NCBI RefSeq assembly: GCF_002214465.1
Contig: NZ_CP015101.1
Span: forward strand, 298,502 to 362,501
DNA from: Thermococcus barossii
GTDB taxonomy: Archaea; Methanobacteriota_B; Thermococci; Thermococcales; Thermococcaceae
Direction of reading: 5' to 3'
Length of the DNA: 64,000 nt
Both the position numbers and the translations under genes were made by a program. Below the pieces are notes generated by a model. The model ran no database searches. It had not been told where the DNA came from and was given only the letters and a program-made list of their open reading frames with translations. Shown piece by piece: positions 1-8,903 of this stretch (within the stretch, counting starts at the first letter, position 1; each line of letters starts with the position of its first letter).

Positions 1-923
1 TCAAGCCCCTCGGTTATGCGCTTGACGAGCTTCCTCTCCTGTCTCTCGATTTTGTCGAGGCCTATCCTCTCGATGTACCTTATCCCAGCGGCGAGGCCTA
101 TCGCACCGCCTATGTTGGGCGTTCCGGCTTCAAAGCGCTCGGGCGGTTCTGTGAGCTTGTAGCCGTCCAGATCGACGTCCTCTATCGTCCCGCCTCCGAT
201 GAGGGGAGGCTCGAACACCTCAAAGAACTCCTCGTTTATGTAGAGAACGCCTATCCCAGTCGGTCCCATCGGACCCTTGTGGCCGGAAAATCCAAGGAAG
301 TCCGCGTGGAGCCTCTTCACGTCCACCCCCATGTGGCCGGCGCTCTGGGCCGCGTCGACAACAAATATCGCCCCTTCCTCCTTCGCCATCTTTCCGAGCT
401 CCTCGACCTCGTGGATAACGCCCAGGGCGTTGGAGACGTGTTGCACAGCCACCAGCTTAGCTCCCCTAATCTTCCTCTCCGCATCGCTCAAATCGAGGTT
501 GCCCTCGTTATCTCCTTCAATGAACTCAAGCCTCAGGCCGAGCTTCTTAGCTAACCTCTGCCAGGGGAGCAGGTCGGAGTGGTGCTCGTAGGGCGTCGTT
601 ACTATCTTGTCGCCGGGTTTAAATATGTGCTCCAGCCCGAGGGCGACGAGGTTAAGGCTCTCGCTCGTGTTCTTGGTGAAGACCACCTCCTCAAACTTAG
701 CGTTTATAAACTCGGCGACGACCTTCCTGCTCTCCTCGTACTTATGGGTCGCCATCTGCGAGAGCCTGTGGACGCCCCTGTGCACGTTGGCGCGGTATCT
801 GAGGTAGTACTCGTCCATTGCCTCTATCACGGGCTTCGGCGTCAGAGAAGTGGCGGTGTTGTCGAAGTAGATAACCTCGCCCGTAAGGGGTATGTCCTTC
901 CTCACATCCTCCGGAATCCTCAT
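1..923 (-). CDS. Cysteine desulfurase, SufS/CsdA type (3' end outside window)
   Basis: A PLP-dependent class V aminotransferase-fold enzyme expected to remove sulfur from cysteine for Fe-S cluster or other sulfur transfer. About 307 N-terminal residues are visible; the family is about 400 residues long and the gene runs off the left edge, so the catalytic Cys loop cannot be seen. Visible signatures are FDNTATS (about 20-26), EHHSD (113-117), VDAAQS (189-194) and the PLP lysine K216 in SGHKGPMGPTG. The ATG overlaps the stop of the upstream small gene by 4 nt, so the two are probably translationally coupled. The family is confident; the distinction between SufS, CsdA and a more specialised desulfurase is not made here. 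Confidence 0.93.
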   Translation of the reverse strand, partial: MRIPEDVRKDIPLTGEVIYFDNTATSLTPKPVIEAMDEYYLRYRANVHRGVHRLSQMATHKYEESRKVVAEFINAKFEEVVFTKNTSESLNLVALGLEHIFKPGDKIVTTPYEHHSDLLPWQRLAKKLGLRLEFIEGDNEGNLDLSDAERKIRGAKLVAVQHVSNALGVIHEVEELGKMAKEEGAIFVVDAAQSAGHMGVDVKRLHADFLGFSGHKGPMGPTGIGVLYINEEFFEVFEPPLIGGGTIEDVDLDGYKLTEPPERFEAGTPNIGGAIGLAAGIRYIERIGLDKIERQERKLVKRITEGL

Positions 924-1222
924 GAAACCACCTCCAGAACTCCAGCGCAGTCGTAGATTATTCGAGCGAGCCTCTCTCCTCTTTTTGCATCTTCCAAGAG
1001 CTTGATTATTATCTTGCCGCTCGGATAGACGCTCGTCTCGTAGCCCTCCATCTCGACGAGAAGCATCATCCCCGGCAGGAGCTTCTTCACCGTGTAGCCC
1101 CTCTCCCTCAGGCACTGGGCGGTTCTCGTGAGGTCGAGCTTCACCTTCCTGTCCCACGAGTAGCCGCTTATGACGACCCCCTTCATCGTTACGCAGGGCT
1201 TCGCTATTATCATTTCCCCCAC
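920..1222 (-). CDS. Conserved small protein of unknown function, 100 aa
   Basis: I do not recognise this protein firmly. It is a compact alpha/beta sequence with two Cys (in AKPCVT near the N-terminus and YDCAG near the C-terminus). The stretch VYPSGKIIIKLL followed by a helix resembles one half of a TATA-binding-protein-like repeat, but this is only a visual likeness. It is first in an operon with the cysteine desulfurase (4-nt overlap). A TATA-like box (gtataagg on the minus strand, about 1242-1250) and a purine-rich stretch just before the ATG support the start. A role linked to sulfur mobilisation is inferred only from context. Confidence 0.8.
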   Translation of the reverse strand: MGEMIIAKPCVTMKGVVISGYSWDRKVKLDLTRTAQCLRERGYTVKKLLPGMMLLVEMEGYETSVYPSGKIIIKLLEDAKRGERLARIIYDCAGVLEVVS

Positions 1223-1303
1223 CGGTCAAAATTGGAAAAGGGGCCTTATACGGCTTTCCCAAACCGAAGGTTAAGGACAAAAGTGGGAATCGTGGAAAGG
1301 GGC

Positions 1304-2314
1304 TCAGCAGACCCTCGGAACGGGGTCTCCGGCAGGAGGCTCAAGGAAGCGCTTTCCGCCTATGCCGGTCTCAACCAGAACCCTACCCCTGTAGTCCCCT
1401 ATGACTTCGCCGATTATCGCCGCGTTCCTTCCCTGCTCCGTGCTCCTCATGGCTTTCAGGGCTTCCTCAGCGTATTCCCTTGCAACGGCCATGGCGACCT
1501 TGCCCTCGTTCGCCACGTCGAAGGGATTTATGCCCAGCATATCGCTTGCCGCCCTGACCTCCGGCCTGACCGGTACGTCGGATTCCCTTATGAGGATTCC
1601 CACGTTGGCCTTCTTGGCCATCTCGTTGAGGGCGTTGCTCAAGCCGCCCCTGGTGGGGTCCTTCATCGCATGGATGTTCTCCCAGCCGATGGTCTCTGCA
1701 ACCGCCTCGACGACCTCCCATATCGGCGCAACGTCGCTTTCAAGCTCGGTCTCGAAAGCTATGCCCTCGCGGTGGCTCATCAGGGCTATGCCGTGGTCTC
1801 CAACGGTCCCGCTGATAAGAACGGCATCGCCCACCTTCGCTCCGGCGTCGCTTATCGGCCTCTCTGCGATTCCTATCCCTGCTGTCACGACGAAGATGCC
1901 GATGTCCTCTTCGACGACCTTTGTGTCGCCGGTGACGATTGGAACCGGCACCTCTCTGGCCGTTTCGTCCATCGAGCGAAGGATTCTCCTCAGATCTTCG
2001 CCGTCGAAGCCCTCCCCGATTATCATGGAGTTGGCCAGGGCCAGTGGCCTCGCCCCCATCACCGCGAGATCGTTCACGGTTCCGCTGACAGCGAGCCTTC
2101 CGATGTCCCCGCCCGGGAAAAACAGCGGCTTGACCGTGTGGCCGTCTATTGTAAACACGAGGTGCTTATCGCCGAGGGGTATCGTTGCCCCGTCGTCGAG
2201 GGCATCCAAGCCTATTCCCCCGGCCGATTTCAGGCTCAGGCTCTTCAGTATGACCTCCCTGAGCAGTTCCTCCATTATTTCCCCGCCTGCCCCGTGTTCG
2301 AGCTTTATCCTCAT
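1304..2314 (-). CDS. hypE: Hydrogenase maturation protein HypE
   Basis: PurM/AIRS-like ATP-dependent enzyme that dehydrates the carbamoyl group received from HypF into a thiocyanate on its C-terminal cysteine, the source of the cyanide ligands of the [NiFe] active site. The protein begins MRIKLEHGAGG and ends in PRVC, the expected C-terminal Cys; length 336 aa is usual. A start 30 nt further upstream is open, but the ATG at 2314 sits just after a GGAGGGGGAA site and matches the family N-terminus. It lies 49 nt downstream of hypF and is probably co-transcribed with it. Confidence 0.96.
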   Translation of the reverse strand: MRIKLEHGAGGEIMEELLREVILKSLSLKSAGGIGLDALDDGATIPLGDKHLVFTIDGHTVKPLFFPGGDIGRLAVSGTVNDLAVMGARPLALANSMIIGEGFDGEDLRRILRSMDETAREVPVPIVTGDTKVVEEDIGIFVVTAGIGIAERPISDAGAKVGDAVLISGTVGDHGIALMSHREGIAFETELESDVAPIWEVVEAVAETIGWENIHAMKDPTRGGLSNALNEMAKKANVGILIRESDVPVRPEVRAASDMLGINPFDVANEGKVAMAVAREYAEEALKAMRSTEQGRNAAIIGEVIGDYRGRVLVETGIGGKRFLEPPAGDPVPRVC

Positions 2315-2363
2315 ACTTTCCCCCTCCGGATAACCGTCCAGCAAACCTGAATTTAACCTTTCC

Positions 2364-4682
2364 TTACAGCATCAGATCCTCCCTTGAGAGGTAGCCCTCC
2401 AGGTAAAGGCCGCCGAGGAAGGCCTGACCGACGTTTATTCCGTTGTCGCCGCGCGGAACCTCATGGGTTGTGTGGAAGTTCAGTCCTGTGGCCTCGACGA
2501 TCTTTCTGGCGGTCTTGACTATAAGCTCGTTGAATGCGACGCCGCCGCTTATTCCAACGTTTTTAACTCCAAACTCCCTCGCCCTTTCTATGGCCGTTTC
2601 GGCGAAGGCCCTCCCGAGGGCAAGGTGGGCCGAGTAGGCTATGTCCGCCGGACTGGCGGTGTCTATGACGTCCAGTGCCTGGGCAAAGAGCTCCTCCACC
2701 CTTATCAGCTCGCCGTCAACCGGAACCTCGAACTTCAGGTCGTTCTTCCCGCGCATCGCGAAGCTCTCCAGCTTCATCGCAGGTTCGCCCTCGTAGTGCC
2801 TCCTGTATGCAACGTTGAGGAGAACCGAGAGGGCATCGAGAACCCTGCCTGTTGATGATGCGTAGCTCGTGTTGACATCCTTCGCCAGCTGGGTCAGAAC
2901 CACGTTGAACTCCACCCTCCCGTAGCGGAGGCTCTCGATGGCCTTCGGACAGCATCTCTCGATTATCCCCTCAAGCTCCTCGACGCCGTAGACCTTGCTC
3001 AGGATGCCCATCAATGCCCTCAGCGGATAGTAGCTGGCCAGGTCGCCACCTGGGAGCGGGTAATAGTCTATATGGGCCAGCCTCTCCACGTCCTCGTAGC
3101 CCAGGTATATCACCTCGCCGCCCCAGGTGTGGCCGTCCGTACCGTAGCCGACCCCATCAACGGCTATGCCTATTATCTCGTCCAGCTTTCTCTCGGCCAT
3201 AACGCTCGCCACATGGGCGTAGTGGTGCTGAACCTGGAGGAACTCAACGTTTAGCTCATTGGCCATCTCCATGGCAAGCTTTGTGGTGTTGTAGCCCGGA
3301 TGCAGGTCTGCGACGATGAGGTCGAACTCATTGACGCGGAGAATCCTCTTGAAGTGCTCTATGGCTTCCTCCATGAACTCAAGAACCTCGACTTTGGAGG
3401 TGTTCCCGATGTACTGACTGGGATAAACCCTTCCGTTTTTGACGACGCCAAAGGCGTTGAGAAGCTCCGCCCCAACCGCTAAACCGCGGTAGCTGAAGGG
3501 TATCTCTATAGGCAACGGCACGAAGCCGCGGGAGCGCCTTATCACCGCCCTCCTTCCGTTGACGAACCTGATGACGCTGTCGTCGGCCCTGTTAAGTATC
3601 TTCCTGTTGTGGAGGAGGAAGTAGTCCGCAACATCCTTCAGCTCCTCAAAGGCCCCCTCATTGTCCTTGACCATCGGCATTCCCGGGTAGTTGGCAGAGG
3701 TCATAACGTAGACCTTTGCCATGCTCCAGTGGAAGAGTATGTAATGCGTTCCCGCATAGGGGAGCATGACGCCAATCGTGTGGAGGCCCGGTGCGAGGTT
3801 CTCCGGCAGGGGGAAGGGCTCCTTCTTGCGGAGGGTTATTATCGGCCTCCTGTAGGAGGTCAGCTCCTCCAGTTCCTCCTGTGAGAGGAAGGCGAACTCC
3901 TCGACGGTCTCGACGTCCCTCGCCATTATCGCGAAGGGCTTCTGCGGCCTGTGGGTTCTCCTCCTGAGCTCAGCCACGACCTCCTCGTTGCTCGCGTCGC
4001 AGGCGAGGTGTATTCCACCTATTCCCTTGATGGCGACGATGTAGCCCCTGTCTATCAGCTCGGCCGCCTTTTTCAGTGGATCGCCAATGATTTCCTTGCC
4101 CTCGTTCGTGTAGAGCCTGTAACTGGGCCCGCAGACAGGACAGCAGACGGGCTCCGCGTGGTAGCGTCTGTTGAGGGGATCCTTATATTCGCTCTCGCAG
4201 AAGTCGCACATCGGAAACTCGCGCATCGTGGTGTTGATTCTATCGTAGGGCAGATCCTCGATTATAGTGAACCTGGGCCCGCAGTTGGTGCAGACGATGA
4301 ACGGGTACATGTAGCGCTTGTCAGTCGGGTCGAATAGCTCCCGCAGGCAGTCGTCACAGATTGCTATGTCCGGAGGGATTATCGAGTCTCCGCCTTCCCC
4401 GCCCTGGGAGCTCTTCTCGATGTAGAACCTGTCGAAGCCCTGGGGAGGGAGTTCCTTCTTCTTTATCCTGTCTATCCTTGCAAGTGGAGGAAGCTTCTCC
4501 CGGAGGTCTCGCAGAAAAGCCGCTATATCCTCCTCCCTGCCCTCGACGACTATCTCAACCCCAGCATCGCCGAGGTTTTTAACGTAACCGCGGAGGTTGT
4601 GCTGGTGGGCTATCCTGTAGACGAAGGGCCGGAATCCAACGGCCTGAACGATGCCCTGAACGTGAAGCCGGTAAGCTTTCAT
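2364..4682 (-). CDS. hypF: Carbamoyltransferase HypF
   Basis: Converts carbamoyl phosphate to carbamoyl-AMP and passes the carbamoyl group to HypE. All domains are present in order: acylphosphatase-like (about 1-90, HVQGIVQAVGFRPFVYR), a double CxxC zinc region (about 105-185, CDDC, CTNCG, CDFC, CPVCG), a YrdC-like nucleotide-binding domain (about 200-380), and a C-terminal Kae1-like domain (HHYAHVASVMAE, GVGYGTDG, GISGGVAFNELI). Length 772 aa is normal. The ATG at 4682 follows GGTGAG; a GTG 9 nt upstream lies inside that site and is unlikely. It has its own promoter region with a SurR-like site at 4758-4774. Confidence 0.97.
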   Translation of the reverse strand: MKAYRLHVQGIVQAVGFRPFVYRIAHQHNLRGYVKNLGDAGVEIVVEGREEDIAAFLRDLREKLPPLARIDRIKKKELPPQGFDRFYIEKSSQGGEGGDSIIPPDIAICDDCLRELFDPTDKRYMYPFIVCTNCGPRFTIIEDLPYDRINTTMREFPMCDFCESEYKDPLNRRYHAEPVCCPVCGPSYRLYTNEGKEIIGDPLKKAAELIDRGYIVAIKGIGGIHLACDASNEEVVAELRRRTHRPQKPFAIMARDVETVEEFAFLSQEELEELTSYRRPIITLRKKEPFPLPENLAPGLHTIGVMLPYAGTHYILFHWSMAKVYVMTSANYPGMPMVKDNEGAFEELKDVADYFLLHNRKILNRADDSVIRFVNGRRAVIRRSRGFVPLPIEIPFSYRGLAVGAELLNAFGVVKNGRVYPSQYIGNTSKVEVLEFMEEAIEHFKRILRVNEFDLIVADLHPGYNTTKLAMEMANELNVEFLQVQHHYAHVASVMAERKLDEIIGIAVDGVGYGTDGHTWGGEVIYLGYEDVERLAHIDYYPLPGGDLASYYPLRALMGILSKVYGVEELEGIIERCCPKAIESLRYGRVEFNVVLTQLAKDVNTSYASSTGRVLDALSVLLNVAYRRHYEGEPAMKLESFAMRGKNDLKFEVPVDGELIRVEELFAQALDVIDTASPADIAYSAHLALGRAFAETAIERAREFGVKNVGISGGVAFNELIVKTARKIVEATGLNFHTTHEVPRGDNGINVGQAFLGGLYLEGYLSREDLML

Positions 4683-4757
4683 TCCTCTCACCGGTTTCTT
4701 CTTGGTAATCCGGGCCTTTATAGGTTTCTAAAACCAAAAGTTAAAAACCGGGGAGGA

Positions 4758-4774
4758 GTTTTCAACCTTTGGTG
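4758..4774 (+). promoter_or_regulatory. SurR-like site upstream of hypF-hypE
   Basis: Reads GTTTTCAACCTTTGGTG: GTTn3AAC is exact, followed by n5 and GTG instead of GTT. It lies in the 92-nt hypD-hypF spacer, upstream of minus-strand TATA candidates at about 4740-4748 (tttttaact) and 4713-4720 (ctataaag). The first candidate gives the same site-to-TATA spacing as at the other hyp promoters. SurR is the known redox/sulfur-responsive regulator of hydrogenase genes in Thermococcales; its binding here is inferred. Confidence 0.7.
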
Positions 4775-5887
4775 TCAGAACAAAGCTCCGTATTTGTAGA
4801 AGATGCTGCAGGTTCCTTCGTAAGAGACCATGCACGGCCCTATCGGACTCCTCGGCGTGCAGGTCTTTCCGAAGTGTGGGCACTGCGGTGGTAGGGCAAG
4901 TCCGCGCAGTATTGCGCCACAGATGCAGCCCTTTTCGAGGTCAGGAAGCTCCGGAACCTCCGGGTCGTAGTACGTCCTTATCTCCAGCTCCCTCCACTCC
5001 TTCCTGAGTTCGAGGCCGCTCTCTGGTATGGTTCCAAGAGCGCGCCACCTGGCGTCCCTGACCTCGAAGAACTTTTCTATGAGCTTCTGAGCAACAACGT
5101 TGCCTTCGTACTTTACGACCCTGGTGTACTCGTTGAGTATCTCGACCTCACCTTTCTTTATCATCCGTATGAGGAGCAGTATGCCCATCAGCATGTCCAC
5201 GGGCTCGAAGCCGGCTATGACCTGCGGTATGCCGTAGTCCCTTGTTATGTACTCCCAGCCCCTTACTCCTATTATGGTCGAAACGTGGCCGGGATCGATA
5301 AGTCCGTGGAAGCGCGTTCCGGCCTTCACGAGGGCCTCAACGGCAGGGGGAGTCAAGCGGTGAACGGAGTAGATTTTGAAGTTTTCAAGTCCTTCCTCGA
5401 CGACGGCGTTCAGCATTCCTGCCGCCGGGGCGGTTGTGGTTTCGAAGCCGGGGCTGAAGTGGACGACGGTTCTGTCGGGGTTCTCTCTGGCTATCCTGTA
5501 GGTGTCGTAGATTGAGTAGACCACCCTCACGTCGTAGCCCTCGCTCCTCAAGTCTGCAAAGCTCCCGAGCGGGGTGGGTATCTTGTACATGTCCCCGAAG
5601 GTGGTCAGGATTATTCTGTCCCCCTCGGCGTAGGCCTCCTTCATAATCTCGCGCATCTTGACGATGTCCTCAACGGGGGTTATGCAGACGGGACAGCCCG
5701 GCCCGCTGACTATCTTAATGTTATCCGGTAAAAGTGAGCGTATCCCGGAGCGGGTTACCGTATCTTCGTGCGTCCCGCAGACGTGCATGAAGCGGAGCTC
5801 ATCGAGGCCCTTTGCTTCCTCCCGTATCTTCCTCACGACCTTCTGGGCCAGTTCCCTGTCCTTGAAGGCGTTCAGGACATCGGTCAT
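4775..5887 (-). CDS. hypD: Hydrogenase maturation protein HypD
   Basis: Iron-sulfur protein that, with HypC, forms the scaffold on which the Fe(CN)2CO unit is assembled. Visible motifs are CGTHEDTV near the N-terminus, GPGCPVC (the redox Cys pair region), and the C-terminal cluster-binding run CICG, CPHFGKTC and SYEGTC that ligates a 4Fe-4S cluster. Length 370 aa fits the family. The ATG at 5887 follows GGGGTGA; the open frame extends 12 codons further up but lacks family similarity. It starts 2 nt after the hypC stop, so hypC-hypD form one operon. Confidence 0.97.
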   Translation of the reverse strand: MTDVLNAFKDRELAQKVVRKIREEAKGLDELRFMHVCGTHEDTVTRSGIRSLLPDNIKIVSGPGCPVCITPVEDIVKMREIMKEAYAEGDRIILTTFGDMYKIPTPLGSFADLRSEGYDVRVVYSIYDTYRIARENPDRTVVHFSPGFETTTAPAAGMLNAVVEEGLENFKIYSVHRLTPPAVEALVKAGTRFHGLIDPGHVSTIIGVRGWEYITRDYGIPQVIAGFEPVDMLMGILLLIRMIKKGEVEILNEYTRVVKYEGNVVAQKLIEKFFEVRDARWRALGTIPESGLELRKEWRELEIRTYYDPEVPELPDLEKGCICGAILRGLALPPQCPHFGKTCTPRSPIGPCMVSYEGTCSIFYKYGALF

Positions 5888-5889
5888 TT

Positions 5890-6114
5890 TCACCCCTCCA
5901 GTGCCCGCTCGACCTCTGCCCACGCCTCGAGTATCTCCAGAGCTCTCTCCTCATCCAGCCTTTCTATTGCGAAGCCTGTGTGGACTATTACGTAATCCCC
6001 GATTCCGACCTCTGGGAGCAGATCGAGGCGTACTTCCCTTCTCACGCCCCCAAAGTCAACAACGGCGGTTTTCCCGTGAATTTCAATCACCCTTCCCGGA
6101 ATTGCTAGGCACAT
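5890..6114 (-). CDS. hypC: Hydrogenase assembly chaperone HypC
   Basis: Small chaperone (74 aa) of the HypC/HybG family. It begins MCLAIPG, and the Cys after the initiator Met is the conserved residue that contacts HypD and the iron centre. The OB-like core (TAVVDFGG, GDYVIVHTGFAI) is complete. It is the first gene of hypC-hypD, with a TATA-like ttaaaaaat at about 6154-6163 and a perfect SurR-type motif directly upstream of it. It diverges from the mobA-like gene, with about 100 nt between the two starts. Confidence 0.97.
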   Translation of the reverse strand: MCLAIPGRVIEIHGKTAVVDFGGVRREVRLDLLPEVGIGDYVIVHTGFAIERLDEERALEILEAWAEVERALEG

Positions 6115-6163
6115 TTTCTCTCACCCGTGATTAGTTCTCGCGGGCCTTTTTAGGGATTTTTTA

Positions 6164-6180
6164 AACCTCTGGTTTTCAAC
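6164..6180 (-). promoter_or_regulatory. Perfect SurR motif at hypC / mobA divergent promoter
   Basis: The minus strand reads GTTGAAAACCAGAGGTT, an exact GTTn3AACn5GTT. It abuts the hypC TATA-like box (6154-6163), the position expected for an activating site. On the plus strand the same AT-rich stretch (ttttttaaacc) could serve mobA, so the site may influence both directions. Confidence 0.82.
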
Positions 6181-6215
6181 CGTCAACCCTAAAAGTCCGG
6201 AATCCAACGGATATC

Positions 6216-6800
6216 ATGCTCGGTGCGGTTCTTGCCGGTGGCAGGAGCAGGCGCTTCGGGGACGATAAGCTCCTCTTTAGGATAGAGGGGAGGCCGCTCA
6301 TCCTGCACGCCATCGAGAGACTTGAGTCTGCATCGCTGATACGGGAGGTCGTTATAGTTGCATCTGCCGACAACGCGGGGAAGCTGGGGCACCTCGGCTA
6401 TGGTGTCGTGGTCGATGAGCTCTCTGTCGGACCCATCGGGGGTGTCTATACGGCGTTGGGCCTCGGCGATGCCTTCGTCGTTGCTGGCGACATGCCGCTA
6501 ATCGTCCCGGAGTTCGTTGATTACATAGTTCGTGAATTCGGGAAAAGTGGAAAAGCAGTCTGCGTTCCCCGCTGGACCAACGGATATCTCGAACCCCTCC
6601 ATGCGGCCTACTCGAAGGTGTTCCGCCGCGTTCTCGATGAGAAAATAAAAATCGGAGAGTATTCGCTGAACGGTGCAATACGCTCCGCGGATGCGTGCTA
6701 CCTGGACGTGGATGGACTGCCCTTCCACTGGAGGGAAAGCTTCTTCAACGTTAACCGCCGGAGCGACCTCAGGAAACTTCTGAAAAGCGGACTAAAGTGA
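6216..6800 (+). CDS. mobA: MobA-like molybdopterin guanylyltransferase
   Basis: Nucleotidyltransferase that would attach GMP to molybdopterin (or tungstopterin) to give the dinucleotide form used by enzymes such as formate dehydrogenase. The N-terminal signature [15 protein letters not shown] is clear, with GDMPL further in; 194 aa is the usual length. No strong ribosome site precedes the ATG, and ccctaaaag lies 22-28 nt upstream, so the mRNA may be leaderless. It diverges from hypC and its 3' end overlaps that of the convergent GNAT gene by 9 nt. Placement next to hydrogenase maturation genes suggests supply of cofactor to formate- or hydrogen-metabolising complexes. Confidence 0.88.
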   Translation: MLGAVLAGGRSRRFGDDKLLFRIEGRPLILHAIERLESASLIREVVIVASADNAGKLGHLGYGVVVDELSVGPIGGVYTALGLGDAFVVAGDMPLIVPEFVDYIVREFGKSGKAVCVPRWTNGYLEPLHAAYSKVFRRVLDEKIKIGEYSLNGAIRSADACYLDVDGLPFHWRESFFNVNRRSDLRKLLKSGLK

Positions 6801-7664
6801 CTTTGCAAGAATGAGAACCTCGTCCAAGGGTGTTATGCTGAACTCCAGACTGCCGCTTATCAGCCCCCGGTCTAGACTCGTTCTGAGGGTTTTGAACCCC
6901 CGCCGCCTTGCGAGAGCCGTGAGCTGCCTCAGTCCCTCCAGACCGTTCTCGCCCCAGAAGTATGCAGTAGCGGTTTTTCTGTCGAAGAAACTCCCCTCAA
7001 GAACGTAAAAGCCTCCCCCAATCCTTCCGCTCTCGAAGTGTACCCTTCCGTCCACATCGGCTACCCTGTCAACGAACTCCGAGAACCAGTGGTTGTAGGA
7101 GCTCTGAAACTGTCCCAGGCTGAGGGGCAGTTCCTTCAGGTCGTCCCAGCCGGGAGTGAGTTGGGTTGCTTCGGGGGATTCCTTGCCGGCATCGGTTGCG
7201 ATGTCAGCGATAACTCCATGGTAAACCGTTCTGTCGAATCCAAGCTTTCTGTAGAATCCGAGGGCCCTCTTCTCTGGGGTCACCGTGAGGAGGTCGCAGT
7301 TCTCTTCCTCGGCCAGTTTCATCACGTGCTCCAGGAGGGCCCTTCCAATACCCTTTCCCTGGTACCACCGCGCCACCTCGATAACGCTGAGGTGTGCTGT
7401 TTTTGTCCTCTTGCCTCCCCAGACCTCATCGCTTATGAAAACCTCCGCCTCGCCTGCCACCTTTCCGTCCAGCTCGGCGATCAGTGCCTTTCCCCCCGCG
7501 AGCTTGAGGTTGTTGAGGTGGATTGCGCAGGTTTCCTCCAGTCCCCAGGGCCCAACCTGAAGGTAGGTCTCGTAGGGGGAGTCCCTCCAGGGCGAGTTGG
7601 AGAGGTATATTCCAACTATCCTCTGGCAGTCCCATATGGTGGCTTCCCTAATCCTCAGTTTCAT
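6792..7664 (-). CDS. GNAT-family N-acetyltransferase
   Basis: The central acetyl-CoA-binding signature is visible ([21 protein letters not shown], then [12 protein letters not shown]), typical of GNAT motifs A and B. The substrate cannot be told. At 290 aa it is longer than a single GNAT domain; the C-terminal half (about 165-290) may be a second, divergent GNAT-like or unknown domain. The ATG at 7664 lies inside the 3' end of hycI (17-nt overlap) and follows GGTG, so it is the last gene of the hypA-hypBAT-hycI unit. Its membership of that unit is odd, as it has no known part in hydrogenase assembly. Confidence 0.85.
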   Translation of the reverse strand: MKLRIREATIWDCQRIVGIYLSNSPWRDSPYETYLQVGPWGLEETCAIHLNNLKLAGGKALIAELDGKVAGEAEVFISDEVWGGKRTKTAHLSVIEVARWYQGKGIGRALLEHVMKLAEEENCDLLTVTPEKRALGFYRKLGFDRTVYHGVIADIATDAGKESPEATQLTPGWDDLKELPLSLGQFQSSYNHWFSEFVDRVADVDGRVHFESGRIGGGFYVLEGSFFDRKTATAYFWGENGLEGLRQLTALARRRGFKTLRTSLDRGLISGSLEFSITPLDEVLILAKSL

Positions 7665-8127
7665 TGAGAGCACCGGCCATGGATTCTGCAAGGGCATCGG
7701 CCCTTTCAACCACTATCTCGCTCGGTTCCTGAAAGAGGCCCAGAACCGCCGGCTGGCAGCCGAGAAGAACGAACTCCGCGTTGAGGCGCGTTTTTAGGTA
7801 GCCCACAAGAACCCTGAGGGGTAGGCTGTGGGTCGAAACGGCATCGCCGATGGTCCCCTCGGGGTCTGCCACGATAAGCTCCCCGTGCTCCCCGCCGAAG
7901 TCAACGGCGTCAATGAATATAACCAAGTCGGGCTCGAAGTTCGTTATTTTCCCGGTGTAGCTCTCGGGGACTTCACCACAGTTGAGAACAAGGACGTTCG
8001 GGTTCTTCACCAGCTTTTTCAGTCTCTCCGCTACAAGAACGCCGAAGGCGTCATCTCCGCGAACCTCGTTGCCTATGCCACAGATGACAACGCGTCTGGC
8101 CTTCTTTAGGATATCGATGAGCTCCAT
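7648..8127 (-). CDS. hycI: Hydrogenase maturation endopeptidase HycI
   Basis: Nickel-dependent protease of the HybD/HycI family that removes the C-terminal tail of a hydrogenase large subunit once nickel is in place. The N-terminal GIGNEVRGDDAFGV carries the expected acidic metal ligand (E21). A second acidic ligand is likely in FIDAVDFGG, and a His in STHSLPL. Length 159 aa fits. It lies 44 nt downstream of hypBAT and overlaps the GNAT gene. No hydrogenase structural genes are in the window, so its target is elsewhere in the genome. Confidence 0.94.
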   Translation of the reverse strand: MELIDILKKARRVVICGIGNEVRGDDAFGVLVAERLKKLVKNPNVLVLNCGEVPESYTGKITNFEPDLVIFIDAVDFGGEHGELIVADPEGTIGDAVSTHSLPLRVLVGYLKTRLNAEFVLLGCQPAVLGLFQEPSEIVVERADALAESMAGALNETED

Positions 8128-8171
8128 GTTCGCACCACAGAAGATTGGATGAAGAGGAGAAAAACCCTTCG

Positions 8172-8903
8172 CTAAATTTCCCCAGCGACTTTCCTTATTC
8201 TCTCTGCAAACTCCGTCTTGAGGAGCTCGTCCGGCTTTCCAATCTTCTCCTCGAGGTCGCTGTAGAGGGGTATGCCCGTCAGGTAGGGTACGTCAAACCT
8301 CTTTGCCAGCTCCTCTATGTTCCTTTCCTCGTCCAGTTTGAGGTTCTCGACGATTCCAAGAACTCTGTGCTTTCTCTCCTTCAGCAGGGTCAGGAGCTTC
8401 TCGACGACGTTTATGGAGAGCTTTGAAGGCGTTGCAACGACCAGGAACTCTCCTCTCCTGAGGAATCTCAGGACATCGAGGAACTGGTCGCCGAGGCCGG
8501 GCGGCATGTCTATTATCAGGTAGTCCAGCTCGTCCCAGCGGGTTATGGCGAGAAGCTCTATGAGGGCGTCGCTTATCTCCATACCCCTCATGGGCGTCGG
8601 TTTGTCCTCGGAGTAGTAGACGATGCTCATGAACTTTATCCCGTGAACCGTCGGCGGAATTACGCCGTACTCCTCCTCCGGAAAGTCTTTCGGCTCGAAG
8701 CCGAGGATTACGTGGTCGCTTGCCCCGTGGAAGTCGAGGTCGAGCAGGCCGACCTTATAGCCCTTCTCTGCCAGAACGAGGGCCAGCGTAGTCGAAACCA
8801 GCGACTTTCCAACGCCGCCCTTTCCACTGACGACGGGAATGATGCGCTTCACCTTCTCAAGCCTGCCCTCTATGCCCTTGACGCGCGGGTCTATGCTTAT
8901 CAT
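8172..8903 (-). CDS. HypBAT, Mrp/MinD-type ATPase replacing HypB in nickel insertion
   Basis: P-loop ATPase of the SIMIBI class with a deviant Walker A (VVSGKGGVGKS, K33), switch DLDFHG and Walker B-like IIDMPPGLGDQ. Thermococcales lack the classical HypB GTPase; in Thermococcus kodakarensis a protein of this type binds HypA and drives nickel delivery, and the position here (overlapping hypA by 4 nt) is the same. The classical HypB histidine-rich and GTPase signatures are absent. Length 243 aa. The call rests on family knowledge plus the hypA neighbour; a generic Mrp Fe-S carrier is less likely in this context. Confidence 0.9.
   Translation of the reverse strand: MISIDPRVKGIEGRLEKVKRIIPVVSGKGGVGKSLVSTTLALVLAEKGYKVGLLDLDFHGASDHVILGFEPKDFPEEEYGVIPPTVHGIKFMSIVYYSEDKPTPMRGMEISDALIELLAITRWDELDYLIIDMPPGLGDQFLDVLRFLRRGEFLVVATPSKLSINVVEKLLTLLKERKHRVLGIVENLKLDEERNIEELAKRFDVPYLTGIPLYSDLEEKIGKPDELLKTEFAERIRKVAGEI

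Noticed and set aside
1232-2350. Plus-strand open frame of 372 codons
   Set aside because: It is the antisense shadow of hypE and has no recognisable domains or ribosome site.
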